The notes beneath the pieces are model-generated. The model had not been told where the DNA came from, ran no database searches, and saw nothing but the letters and a program-made list of their open reading frames with translations. The position numbers and the translations under genes were made by a program. A DNA stretch of 21,677 nt, taken from a virus. Shown here piece after piece: positions 5,013 through 12,042 of the stretch (the stretch's first letter is position 1; each line of letters starts with the position of its first letter). The stretch is from positions 1-21,677 of the IMG/VR virus record IMGVR_UViG_3300032293_000769; one strand, 5' to 3'.

Positions 5013-5072
5013 TTATTTTGGATAATTCAACTGTTCCCATTCCTCATCAGATACAGGCCACCAGTTACTCAT
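5013..5072 (-). CDS. Possible 19-residue peptide after hsp20
   Basis: An ORF encoding MSNWWPVSDEEWEQLNYPK whose start overlaps the hsp20 stop (ATGAGTAA). It ends before the terminator hairpin. The composition is protein-like, but there is only a weak RBS (GAAAG), and the length allows chance. Confidence 0.3.
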   Translation of the reverse strand: MSNWWPVSDEEWEQLNYPK

Positions 5073-5535
5073 CTTTCTTTTCCTTGATGGCAATCTTCTT
5101 GATGGCGTCTTGGGTTTGCACCAAAGATTCCAACCAGATTCGTAACATACCATTTACCATATCGGCGTCTTTGATTTCAATTTTGTCAGCCAATGTAAAT
5201 GAACGCTCGAAACCACGGTTAGCAATGCCTTTGAAGAAGTATGTTTCATCTTCTTTAAGGTTATCTTCTTTTGCGTTTCCTTTAACGATCAATTTGTTAC
5301 CATCTAGAGTAACTTCAATATCTTGTTTTGCAAAACCAGCAACAGCCAATTCAATGACGTATTTGTTTTTGTTAATCTGTTTGATATTGTATGGAGGATA
5401 GGTTACCTTCTTAGAAATTTCTTTGGTCATATCACCAAGATCAACAAAGAATTTGTCGTAACCTACGGTGAAAGGATCCAAAGAACTGCGGATGGTTTCC
5501 AATTGTGGGAATAATGCGTTTAAAGTTGTGTTCAT
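5065..5535 (-). CDS. hsp20: Small heat shock protein, HSP20/IbpA type
   Basis: A 156-residue alpha-crystallin-domain chaperone that binds unfolding proteins without ATP. The N-terminus ends in VGYDKFF, like the IbpA arm, followed by YPPYNI. The crystallin domain covers about 40-130 (VIELAVAGFAKQDIEVTLDG..., GIANRGFERSFTL, NGMLRIWLE). It ends in a charged KEKKDE tail without a clear IxI motif. The ATG at 5535 is supported by AAGGAG upstream and by the match to IbpA; an in-frame ATG at 5622 has no RBS. HSP20 is a hallmark cargo of cyanobacterial and other environmental T4-like phages. Stacked early and late promoter motifs precede it. Confidence 0.93.
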   Translation of the reverse strand: MNTTLNALFPQLETIRSSLDPFTVGYDKFFVDLGDMTKEISKKVTYPPYNIKQINKNKYVIELAVAGFAKQDIEVTLDGNKLIVKGNAKEDNLKEDETYFFKGIANRGFERSFTLADKIEIKDADMVNGMLRIWLESLVQTQDAIKKIAIKEKKDE

Positions 5536-5674
5536 GCTTATTTCTCCTTGTATTAAGCGAGTTTCAAATTTAGATACCCCGAAGGCATATCTGTTTATAC
5601 TGGTTACGGTATCCAGCGGCATCGTAGCGTCATGCCCGCTTTAAAACGCTTCGTTAACTTAGCGGTCCTAAGGT
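5536..5674 (-). other. hsp20 leader with competing stem-loops
   Basis: The predicted transcript carries about 140 untranslated bases. Near its 5' end is an imperfect hairpin, GCTTC/GAAGC plus CTTAG/CTAAG, within 5645-5680. A UUCG-capped hairpin lies at 5573-5591, and its 3' strand can pair instead with 5608-5613 (GATACC/GGTATC). The RBS sits in the loop of a weak GCTTA/TAAGC stem just before the ATG. An RNA thermometer is conceivable but not shown. Confidence 0.4.
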
Positions 5675-5680
5675 GAAGCC

Positions 5681-5709
5681 AGTATATCAGTATTTATACT
5701 GAAAGTCAA
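5681..5709 (-). promoter_or_regulatory. Sigma70-type promoter of hsp20, TTGACT-N17-TATACT
   Basis: -35 TTGACT (5709-5704) overlaps the regA stop codon, and -10 TATACT is at 5686-5681 with a 17-bp spacer. Start predicted near 5674. Confidence 0.75.
5691..5698 (-). promoter_or_regulatory. T4-type late promoter motif TATAAATA
   Basis: An exact match to the gp55-dependent late consensus, lying inside the spacer of the sigma70-type hsp20 promoter and in a CAGTAT-AA-ATACTG inverted repeat. gp55 itself is encoded at 15027-15569. Confidence 0.65.
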
Positions 5710-6113
5710 TAAGATTCAGGTTTTTTACCAATACTGTATTTTGGTACTAATTCCCAATCGTCTTTTTCTTTGTGGGAAAGAATCTTAATTTGTGATAAAA
5801 ATATTGGAGGTGGAGTTTCGATTTGAGATTTACGAACAATCTTTACCAGTCCCCAATCTTCCAATAATTTTATAATTGCATTCCTACGAGATAAGTCGTT
5901 TTCGGAAATATCAGTAGGTTTACCATCTAAGGCAAATAGTTCTTTGAAGTGGACAATATAGTATTGTCCTCTTTTGTGTAGTATATGGCACGATTGAAAT
6001 AGTATCTGGTCCTTTTTAGACGCCACTCCAATACGGGTTAGTGTTTCTCTGACTTTTAGAAAATCATCCTTTTCACCTAAAGTCACTTCAACCAAATCTG
6101 TAATATTAATCAT
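5706..6113 (-). CDS. regA: RegA translational repressor
   Basis: A 135-residue RNA-binding protein (T4 RegA is 122) that in T4 represses translation of early mRNAs, including its own and the clamp-loader messages. Recognisable segments are DFLKVRETLTRIGVASKKD, QSCHILHKRGQYYIVHFKELF, LLEDWGLVKIV and the end WELVPKYSIGK. The order 45-44-62-regA is the T4 order. The start overlaps the gene 62 stop (TAATG), with GGAG about ten bases upstream. Gene 43 (DNA polymerase), which follows regA in T4, is not next. Confidence 0.96.
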   Translation of the reverse strand: MINITDLVEVTLGEKDDFLKVRETLTRIGVASKKDQILFQSCHILHKRGQYYIVHFKELFALDGKPTDISENDLSRRNAIIKLLEDWGLVKIVRKSQIETPPPIFLSQIKILSHKEKDDWELVPKYSIGKKPESY

Positions 6114-6502
6114 TACTTGTTCACTCCGCCTTTATCTGTTTTTCTTTTTATTTCAGCGATTTGTTCATCAGTAAGAATCCTTAGAGCTTCTTTGGCCTTC
6201 TGATTGGAATAACCAAAGTACACCTTAATACATTCTATATTCTTGTCGGCCTCTGATTTCTGCCACGGTTGGAATTTCCGTTTCATAGACCTTATGGTAT
6301 TTAGAAGATATTGATATTGAAGGTCTTTATCGACCTCAGGATACAAATTCATCTCATTCGCATATAGAACACAATCCATGTGATAAGACAAAGCTCTATT
6401 GACCACAAAGGGTGTATAGTCTTTTGCATCTATGTCATCGTGGATTACAGACTTTTTAGTTTGGAGTATTGAGGGTATAATCTCCTTGAATAAATCTGGC
6501 AT
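6113..6502 (-). CDS. 62: Clamp loader small subunit (gp62)
   Basis: A 129-residue protein between the gene 44 and regA homologues, the position of T4 gene 62. In T4, gp62 and four gp44 subunits load the gp45 clamp. It is shorter than T4 gp62 (187), as in cyanophage homologues. MPDLFKEIIPSILQTKK and FVVNRALSYHMDCVLYANEMN are characteristic of the family. It has no ATPase motif, as expected. It is joined to its neighbours by TAATG overlaps on both sides. Confidence 0.92.
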   Translation of the reverse strand: MPDLFKEIIPSILQTKKSVIHDDIDAKDYTPFVVNRALSYHMDCVLYANEMNLYPEVDKDLQYQYLLNTIRSMKRKFQPWQKSEADKNIECIKVYFGYSNQKAKEALRILTDEQIAEIKRKTDKGGVNK

Positions 6503-7434
6503 TATTTAAACTCACAATCCACCATAATCTCTGTCAAACAGGCAATTAGATTAATCTCAGCATCAGCCACAAAGGCGGCTTGATATTGATATCGTGCAAG
6601 GATAAGGACCAATTGTGGCACAGATTGTGGTTTTAATGATTCATATAAACCGTCATACAATTTACGGAAGATTCTGGCTGGATCGTTATCTAGATTGTTG
6701 GTAACCCACTTACGAGCCGAGGCAAAATCTTTTTCTTTAAGTGCCTTGATTAATTCACCGAGTTGTATATCACTAACAGAAGAAAGTATACCTTTATCGA
6801 TTGTGCCAGAAACGGCATATCGTTGTAGTTCATTCAAAATTCTACGATTGTCTGGAAAGTGTTTTGTGATAACCGCAGCCACCACTTCTTTGTCGTATGT
6901 AACACCTTCTTGTTCTAAAATCCATTCTACTCTCTTGAAGAATTGAGAAGCCATCTTAGCCTTTTGGCCATTGATTCGGAAGTCAATAACGGTACAACGA
7001 GAATGAATCGGATCAATAATGCGATTCTTATAGTTACAAGTAAAGATGAATGAACAGTTTGAGGCGAACTCCTCAATCGCACCACGCAATGCAGGTTGAG
7101 TTGAATTGGGATTTAGATAGTCTGCTTCGTCAATGATGATGACCTTACGACCACCCATTAAGGAGACTGATGATGCATAGTTTTTGATTTTAGTACGGAG
7201 AACATCAATGCCTGATTCGTCTGAACCGTTGATGATGATATAATCACAACCCACTTCTTCACACAAAGCTTTGGCGATTGTTGTCTTGCCAACACCTGCA
7301 CTACCAGATAACAGTAGATTAGGTATTTCTTTTTTGTTTACATATTCTTGAAATGTGGATTTGATTGCATCCGGTAGGACGCAATCTTCCACTTTAGATG
7401 GTCGATACTTTTCGACCCATAATAAATGTTCCAT
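6502..7434 (-). CDS. 44: Clamp loader ATPase subunit (gp44)
   Basis: A 310-residue AAA+ protein that opens and loads the gp45 sliding clamp at primer ends. Walker A GSAGVGKTT (44-52), Walker B DEAD (102-105) and the SRC motif carrying the arginine finger (145-147) are all present, followed by the lid and collar domains. Length is close to T4 gp44 (319). The leader just upstream of the RBS (GAGGT) is AT-rich and could be a RegA target by analogy with T4; that is inference. The stop overlaps the gene 62 start. Confidence 0.96.
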   Translation of the reverse strand: MEHLLWVEKYRPSKVEDCVLPDAIKSTFQEYVNKKEIPNLLLSGSAGVGKTTIAKALCEEVGCDYIIINGSDESGIDVLRTKIKNYASSVSLMGGRKVIIIDEADYLNPNSTQPALRGAIEEFASNCSFIFTCNYKNRIIDPIHSRCTVIDFRINGQKAKMASQFFKRVEWILEQEGVTYDKEVVAAVITKHFPDNRRILNELQRYAVSGTIDKGILSSVSDIQLGELIKALKEKDFASARKWVTNNLDNDPARIFRKLYDGLYESLKPQSVPQLVLILARYQYQAAFVADAEINLIACLTEIMVDCEFK

Positions 7435-7469
7435 TCACATACCTCATAATATAATTTACAACTAAAATA

Positions 7470-7661
7470 CTACTCAATTTGTCCTTGCAAGACACCAACT
7501 ACATCAACCTGCGATTCTTCTACAACGATATTACCATTTGTTAATCCAACAACTGTTTTGCCTTTCATCTCACCGTCAGGCAAAACAAAAACTACAACCA
7601 CATACTTTGGATTAATTGCAACTTTTTGTTGGTTGGTCGCATCTGTAAAATATACTAACAT
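7470..7661 (-). CDS. Small beta-rich protein of unknown function (63 aa)
   Basis: A 63-residue protein between genes 45 and 44. It consists of alternating hydrophobic strands (AINPKYVVVVFVL, KTVVGLTNGNIVVEE) and looks like a small barrel. The LTNG turn recalls the FlbD/Sm-like type, but that is weak. The RBS (AAGGG) lies in the end of gene 45, two bases away. Its place inside the clamp operon suggests a replication-linked role, otherwise unknown. Confidence 0.75.
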   Translation of the reverse strand: MLVYFTDATNQQKVAINPKYVVVVFVLPDGEMKGKTVVGLTNGNIVVEESQVDVVGVLQGQIE

Positions 7662-7663
7662 GA

Positions 7664-8341
7664 TTACCCTTCGAATTTAGATTCTTTAGATTCTGTCGCT
7701 ACCCAATAATGAATATCAACATTTTGATTTTTGAATGAAGCCAGACCTTTGGATGAAATTTCAACATCATATGATCCTGGAATCATTTTAAGGTTATCAG
7801 TTAAGAAAACCATCTTGAAGTTTTTACCATTGCCTTCAGCAACTTCAATCGAGTTTGTGTGTGCAGCATCATCTTTGGCATTAAATGTGGTCAAACAGAT
7901 TTTATCGTCTTTAGATTCAACGGCAATATGTGGCGATTGAAGAACTGCGGCACTCTTTAGAAGGTCACTAAAATCTTCTTTTGTTAGTGTAAAGGAAACA
8001 TCAACAGAAGGAAGACTTAATTCTTTTTCTGGTGGAGTAACAATCATTTCTTTTGCCGTCATGCGATATTTTGTAGACTTCTTAGGTCCGCTCTTGAAAA
8101 TAACATTCTTGTCGCCTTCAAATTCAATTTCAGTATTGTCAAATAGACCGTGAACCGATAAAAACTGATTCAAATCATAGATACAAAAATCTTGTGGGAA
8201 TTCATCTTTGAGATTGGCTTTGGCAAGGACTGTCTTACCAGAGGACATCGTTTTGATTGTGTTGCCTTTTTTGAATTGAATACCAGAATTGATTGTTGAA
8301 AAGTTTTTTAACACATCAAGTGTATCTTTGGTTAACTTCAT
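7664..8341 (-). CDS. 45: Sliding clamp (gp45)
   Basis: A 225-residue DNA polymerase processivity factor; T4 gp45 has 228. It forms a trimeric ring that tethers the polymerase and, in T4, also activates late transcription with gp55 and gp33. The start MKLTKDTLDVLKNFSTINSG aligns with T4 MKLSKDTTALLKNFATINSG, so the ATG at 8341 is chosen. An in-frame ATG four codons earlier (8353) belongs to its ATGGAG ribosome binding site. A sigma70-type promoter lies directly upstream. Confidence 0.95.
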   Translation of the reverse strand: MKLTKDTLDVLKNFSTINSGIQFKKGNTIKTMSSGKTVLAKANLKDEFPQDFCIYDLNQFLSVHGLFDNTEIEFEGDKNVIFKSGPKKSTKYRMTAKEMIVTPPEKELSLPSVDVSFTLTKEDFSDLLKSAAVLQSPHIAVESKDDKICLTTFNAKDDAAHTNSIEVAEGNGKNFKMVFLTDNLKMIPGSYDVEISSKGLASFKNQNVDIHYWVATESKESKFEG

Positions 8342-8370
8342 TTGTTTCTCCATTATGTAAAGTTGTTACT

Positions 8371-8399
8371 ATCATACTACATTCTAAAATAGAAGTCAA
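8371..8399 (-). promoter_or_regulatory. Sigma70-type promoter of the clamp operon, TTGACT-N17-TATGAT
   Basis: -35 at 8399-8394, one base after the stop of the upstream gene, and -10 at 8376-8371. Start predicted near 8364; it reads genes 45, 44, 62 and regA. Confidence 0.75.
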
Positions 8400-8400
8400 G

Positions 8401-8853
8401 TTATTCTTTGGAATACTTAACATCGTGTTCATATAAAAACATTAGGCAACACATCGCATGTGCCAGATGCGGCAATCCAGATTCTTGGTCGATTTGTTCG
8501 CTTTGTTTCCAAGCCCAAAGGTGTCGTTGTAAGGCATCGAAATACCTACGCTTAGAATCAGGTACAAACTGCCAATTATCAGGTTCATATTTTTGAGCAC
8601 CAAATGTTAATACTTTAACTGTTTCTTCCAATGCCAATGGTGGAAGAAGTCCATACATTAATTTACCACCATCAAACTTACGGCCAATCTCTTGTGTTGG
8701 TTGTGGCACAGCATCTTCATATCCAGGTTGATAAGGAGCTTCCGCAACAATTCTATCAGATTCTTTCATATGATATGTCTGTCTATTTGATTCACCAAAG
8801 TTTCTTTCGTATATGGTTTTACCTTTATCCGGACTTTCATAAATTTTAACCAT
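8401..8853 (-). CDS. dATP/dGTP diphosphohydrolase domain protein (DUF5664 type)
   Basis: A 150-residue protein whose C-terminal part (57-150) has the pattern RKFDGGKLMYGLLPP, LTFGAQKYEPDNW, RRYFDALQRHLWAW, SGLPHLAHAMCCLMFL, typical of the phage all-alpha domain named dATP/dGTP diphosphohydrolase. This would cleave dNTPs to dNMPs and alter nucleotide pools. The N-terminal 56 residues are unlike any family I recognise. The ATG at 8853 is chosen because GGAG lies eight bases upstream and it overlaps the previous stop (TAATG). Specificity is known only from relatives, some of which help produce modified genomes; no such synthesis gene is in this window. Confidence 0.8.
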   Translation of the reverse strand: MVKIYESPDKGKTIYERNFGESNRQTYHMKESDRIVAEAPYQPGYEDAVPQPTQEIGRKFDGGKLMYGLLPPLALEETVKVLTFGAQKYEPDNWQFVPDSKRRYFDALQRHLWAWKQSEQIDQESGLPHLAHAMCCLMFLYEHDVKYSKE

Positions 8854-9671
8854 TACATTTCTCCGACAAAATTTGCAACAGCTGGCATATCTCCTTGGAA
8901 GTGGTAGGTACCAATGTGTGATGTTTTCATCCAAGGACACAACCAGATTGAACCACCCATCTTACGCCACATCTGACAGAACATATAATCTTCACTTAGG
9001 TAACGATCCGAGCCGCCACCAGTGATTGAATTTTTTGTATCAATGACCGTATCAAAGAAAGCGTGAATGTATCGTGATCCATCAAAGTTAGCCTGACCTA
9101 CATGGTCTGGTTTATAACGAATTTCTGGATATTGTTTTTCCATCTTTGCAAACACTTCACGGCGGATCATCATGAATCCTGTGCCAATTTCCAATACTTC
9201 AAGTGGTTCTGTTACCGAAAATTGTGCGGTACCCTTAACTGGATTAAACACATAATCACCAGTAACTTTTTCAAGTGTCTGTGGATCAATATCTGGTTTC
9301 TTCTCTACAGCTTTCTTAACTGATTTCCATTTAATGGCCTTCTTAGGATAAGGACCACCAGCAACTTCTTTATCAAGTGCAAGTAGAGCAATCACATCTT
9401 GTGGATTGAAAGAAATATCCGAATCCAAGAACAACATATGTGTGCAATCGGACCGGTGAATAAACTCATCTACAAGATAGTTTCTTGCACGAGTAATTAG
9501 TGATTCGTTGAAAAGAAATGAAAATTTAATCTGTACACCATATTGCAAACATAGACCTTGTAGGTCCAGACAGGCTTTCATGTATAGTCCGTGATTCATG
9601 CCGCCATACATTGGTGTAGCGACAAATAGACTCTTTTTTTGTAATTCTTCTTTTTTAATTGAAATTTCCAT
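8853..9671 (-). CDS. Glycosyltransferase-like protein (GT-A fold, DxD)
   Basis: A 272-residue protein with SLFVATPMYGG near the N-terminus, the conserved Asn-rich segment SLITRARNYLVDEF, the metal-binding DSD (83-85, in MLFLDSDISF) and a late EDYMFCQMWRKMGG acid/base-like segment, the arrangement of family-2-like GT-A glycosyltransferases. It could modify DNA bases, virion proteins or host surface sugars; the sequence does not say which. The start MEISIKKEEL has RBS GGAG; an upstream in-frame start would lie inside the terminator. It has no promoter of its own. Confidence 0.75.
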   Translation of the reverse strand: MEISIKKEELQKKSLFVATPMYGGMNHGLYMKACLDLQGLCLQYGVQIKFSFLFNESLITRARNYLVDEFIHRSDCTHMLFLDSDISFNPQDVIALLALDKEVAGGPYPKKAIKWKSVKKAVEKKPDIDPQTLEKVTGDYVFNPVKGTAQFSVTEPLEVLEIGTGFMMIRREVFAKMEKQYPEIRYKPDHVGQANFDGSRYIHAFFDTVIDTKNSITGGGSDRYLSEDYMFCQMWRKMGGSIWLCPWMKTSHIGTYHFQGDMPAVANFVGEM

Positions 9672-9687
9672 TTGTTCTCCGAGAAAT

Positions 9688-9722
9688 AAAAAAAAAGGGG
9701 TAACCACTTTCGTGGAAACCCC
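9688..9722 (-). terminator. Rho-independent terminator after the HTH gene
   Basis: The minus-strand RNA folds GGGGT...CCAC-GAAA-GTGG...ACCCC (two internal U-U mismatches, GNRA loop) followed by nine U residues (9696-9688). It lies about 15 bases before the RBS of the glycosyltransferase gene. Confidence 0.9.
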
Positions 9723-9737
9723 CTGCATCAAATCAGA

Positions 9738-10004
9738 TTAAACTGACTGAACACGAACACCGTTAGCACGGCATTGTGCTTTGAAAGACTTGCTTGGTGT
9801 ACCTAAGCGATACACGGTCTGCACTTCGCCACCGATGTTTTTCTTGTTACCGTAAACAGCGTAACCTTCTTGACGCAATTCAGAAATGCGAGCAGAAACA
9901 TTGGTGATACCAAAACGGCGTTGAGCTTGTTTGGTTGTGAATGTGTTGTAACCTTCTGTTTTTGTCAAAGCGGCCAACATCTTTTCTTTTGCTGATAATT
10001 TCAT
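9738..10004 (-). CDS. Phage helix-turn-helix protein (HTH_39-like)
   Basis: An 88-residue winged-helix-like DNA-binding protein: MKLSAKEKMLAALTK, TTKQAQRRFGITNVSARISELRQEGYAVY (recognition helix around SARISELR) and the tail VYRLGTPSK, the form of small phage HTH proteins. It probably regulates transcription or plays an architectural role; the target is unknown. The ATG at 10004 is preferred, with GGAG six bases upstream; an in-frame ATG four codons earlier is part of the ATGGAG site. Between a strong promoter (10065-10093) and a strong terminator (9688-9722), it forms its own transcription unit. Confidence 0.82.
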   Translation of the reverse strand: MKLSAKEKMLAALTKTEGYNTFTTKQAQRRFGITNVSARISELRQEGYAVYGNKKNIGGEVQTVYRLGTPSKSFKAQCRANGVRVQSV

Positions 10005-10064
10005 GTAAAACTCCATAGTTTAGTTAATAATAAATCTCGTCAGACATCTTCAACGAGTGAACAC

Positions 10065-10093
10065 AGTATAACATTATGTAGTGTGTGTGTCAA
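10065..10093 (-). promoter_or_regulatory. Sigma70-type promoter, TTGACA-N17-TATACT
   Basis: -35 TTGACA (10093-10088) and -10 TATACT (10070-10065) with a 17-bp spacer containing a CA repeat. The leader of about 50 nt can form CTCGT/ACGAG. Confidence 0.82.
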
Positions 10094-10114
10094 GCATATT
10101 TGTGGTATACTTGT

Positions 10115-11437
10115 TTATCTGCCAACTTGTGGCAAATATTTCGCCTTGGTATCTTCCCAAGACATTTTGATTAGGTCATCATAGAAAAGTGTTTCATATG
10201 AAACATTATTTTTTTTCTGTAATTGCCTAATTCGACCCTTAGCGTACTTGGTTTTCCAAATATTGGCAAGAGCTTCTTCACTGGTATCAAACGACTTTAC
10301 CAGTTCAGAATCGGTAATCTCTTTACGGAGAAATTCATTGGTGTTATTATAGAGAGGACTAAAATAGATACCACGTTGATGTTCGGTACGTTGCAAATGT
10401 TTTGGTATTTGTAGTTTAGAATACGCAAAATTTAATGAACGATTTTTATGGTCTCGTTTGAGTGGAAGACCTTGTAGATTTTTGGCATCCCACCATTCAA
10501 AATATTTACGAGTATGATTTTCTTTAATCCAATCAAATACTATTTTTTTAGTTGATCTTGATGGCTCAAATGCCACCGAACCACTAGAAAAACCCATAGG
10601 ATTCCAATGTTCGAGATTATCATATTGAGAAAGTCCATTTGCTTTTGTTTTTCCATATAGTGATGTTGTAGTAACGCCAACAAGAGTGTCTCCATATTGC
10701 CTTTTCCAATCTGCTTGAACTGTATCAGATAAACACATTAATGCCAATAATTTACCACCCATGTAATTAAAACCTAATGGTTGTAACGGAACGATGGTGG
10801 ATCCAATTGCAGTATGATTAATCATGTGTTGCTGTGTCTTAACATCTCTCGACCATCCGATTGCGGTATCTCTCGGAGTCAAATCCAGGAAGTCTGAGGA
10901 GATACAGATAACACCAAGATATTTTTTAGTTACTTCATCGGTAAGAACGTAGAATAAATTACGGCCAATATTAGAATTGTTTTTCATTGTAGATGAGAAT
11001 GTACGAATGGCATTCCATTTTTCGGCATAGGGACCATTTGAAAGAACCATAACTGGTTTCAATTTCTCATAATCATCAGGATCTTTTGGCATCCAGAAAT
11101 TACTTTTAACTTCATTAATGATTTCTTCCTGTTTTGAATCAACCATTTCAATATCGGTACCCCACAATTGAGAAGTTTCATGGACAGGATATCGTTCTTT
11201 TATTTCGCACCATTTTTGATATAAAGTGTATTCACGAACATCCATACCTGAAACATAAGTTAAATCATCAATCAAGGATTGTTTCACATATTCATCTTCT
11301 ATACTTTTGGTCAACGAATCAATATTTTCTTTTTGCCAAATTTTCCATTGTTCATCAACAGAAGGTATTGTTTTTGTAGATACAATAACTTCTTTTTCAC
11401 CAAATAGTGTAGACTTAATTTGAATTTCTTTTGCCAT
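10115..11437 (-). CDS. DUF4338 (DruA-like) family protein
   Basis: A 440-residue protein. The region 130-265 has the DUF4338 pattern: YLGVICISSDFLDLTPRDTAIGW (173-195), an IVPLQPLGFNYMGGKLLALM segment (about 215-234), DWKRQYGD (243-250), then VTTTSLYGK. DUF4338 includes DruA of the Druantia anti-phage system, whose biochemistry is unsettled. Flanking N- and C-terminal regions (1-125, 300-440) show nothing known. It is the last gene of the 47-46-def chain, overlapping the def stop (TAATG), so it is probably expressed with recombination genes. A role in DNA handling or host takeover is inference. No other Druantia gene is nearby. Confidence 0.7.
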   Translation of the reverse strand: MAKEIQIKSTLFGEKEVIVSTKTIPSVDEQWKIWQKENIDSLTKSIEDEYVKQSLIDDLTYVSGMDVREYTLYQKWCEIKERYPVHETSQLWGTDIEMVDSKQEEIINEVKSNFWMPKDPDDYEKLKPVMVLSNGPYAEKWNAIRTFSSTMKNNSNIGRNLFYVLTDEVTKKYLGVICISSDFLDLTPRDTAIGWSRDVKTQQHMINHTAIGSTIVPLQPLGFNYMGGKLLALMCLSDTVQADWKRQYGDTLVGVTTTSLYGKTKANGLSQYDNLEHWNPMGFSSGSVAFEPSRSTKKIVFDWIKENHTRKYFEWWDAKNLQGLPLKRDHKNRSLNFAYSKLQIPKHLQRTEHQRGIYFSPLYNNTNEFLRKEITDSELVKSFDTSEEALANIWKTKYAKGRIRQLQKKNNVSYETLFYDDLIKMSWEDTKAKYLPQVGR

Positions 11438-12042
11438 TATTGTTTAATCTTTGCCAAGTTTTTATTCATTTTATTAACCATCTTCAATATCTTATCTCGT
11501 TTTTTTATGCCTGTTTGTAGTGCCAGTGGTTTTACTTTACTAGTATACACGATTCCATTTAAATGGTCAAGCTCATGTTGAAAACAACGAGCAGACATAC
11601 CATTAAAGGTTGCCTGTTTCCATTCTCCATTGAAATCTTGGTACGTTACCGCAACTTCTTCTGGTCGTGTGATACTCAATGCCAATAAAGGAAAGGACAA
11701 ACAACCTTCGGCCATATGAACTTCTTTGTGAGATTTCAATACAATACTGGGATTAAAGAATGCCACAAAATTATCACCAGAACCCATTACAAAAACTCGA
11801 TAAGGAAAACCACATTGATTGGCAGACAATCCATAACCATTATGTTTCTTACAGGTTTCAACCAATGAAGAGGCAAACTCCATTGGATTAACCGGTGGGT
11901 TTTTAAAATCAAATTCAGGTAAGACCTGACGGAGAATTGAATTGGTATCTGGTACTAAATCAAATAAAGGAATATTATATGTTGTTGTATAATTATTATC
12001 CTTTAATGTATCTTCTGTGTTAAAGACAATTGTTTCGCTCAT
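11437..12042 (-). CDS. def: Peptide deformylase
   Basis: A 201-residue iron/zinc enzyme that removes the formyl group from nascent N-termini. All three motifs are present: GYGLSANQ (69-76), EGCLSFP (112-118, ligand Cys114) and QHELDH (155-160, ligands His156 and His160, catalytic Glu157). Motif 1 starts some 25 residues later than in typical bacterial enzymes, so there is an N-terminal extension. The C-terminus is a basic helix (KKRDKILKMVNKMNKN), unlike the truncated cyanophage forms I recall. Phage deformylases are known auxiliary genes. It overlaps genes on both sides. Confidence 0.95.
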   Translation of the reverse strand: MSETIVFNTEDTLKDNNYTTTYNIPLFDLVPDTNSILRQVLPEFDFKNPPVNPMEFASSLVETCKKHNGYGLSANQCGFPYRVFVMGSGDNFVAFFNPSIVLKSHKEVHMAEGCLSFPLLALSITRPEEVAVTYQDFNGEWKQATFNGMSARCFQHELDHLNGIVYTSKVKPLALQTGIKKRDKILKMVNKMNKNLAKIKQ

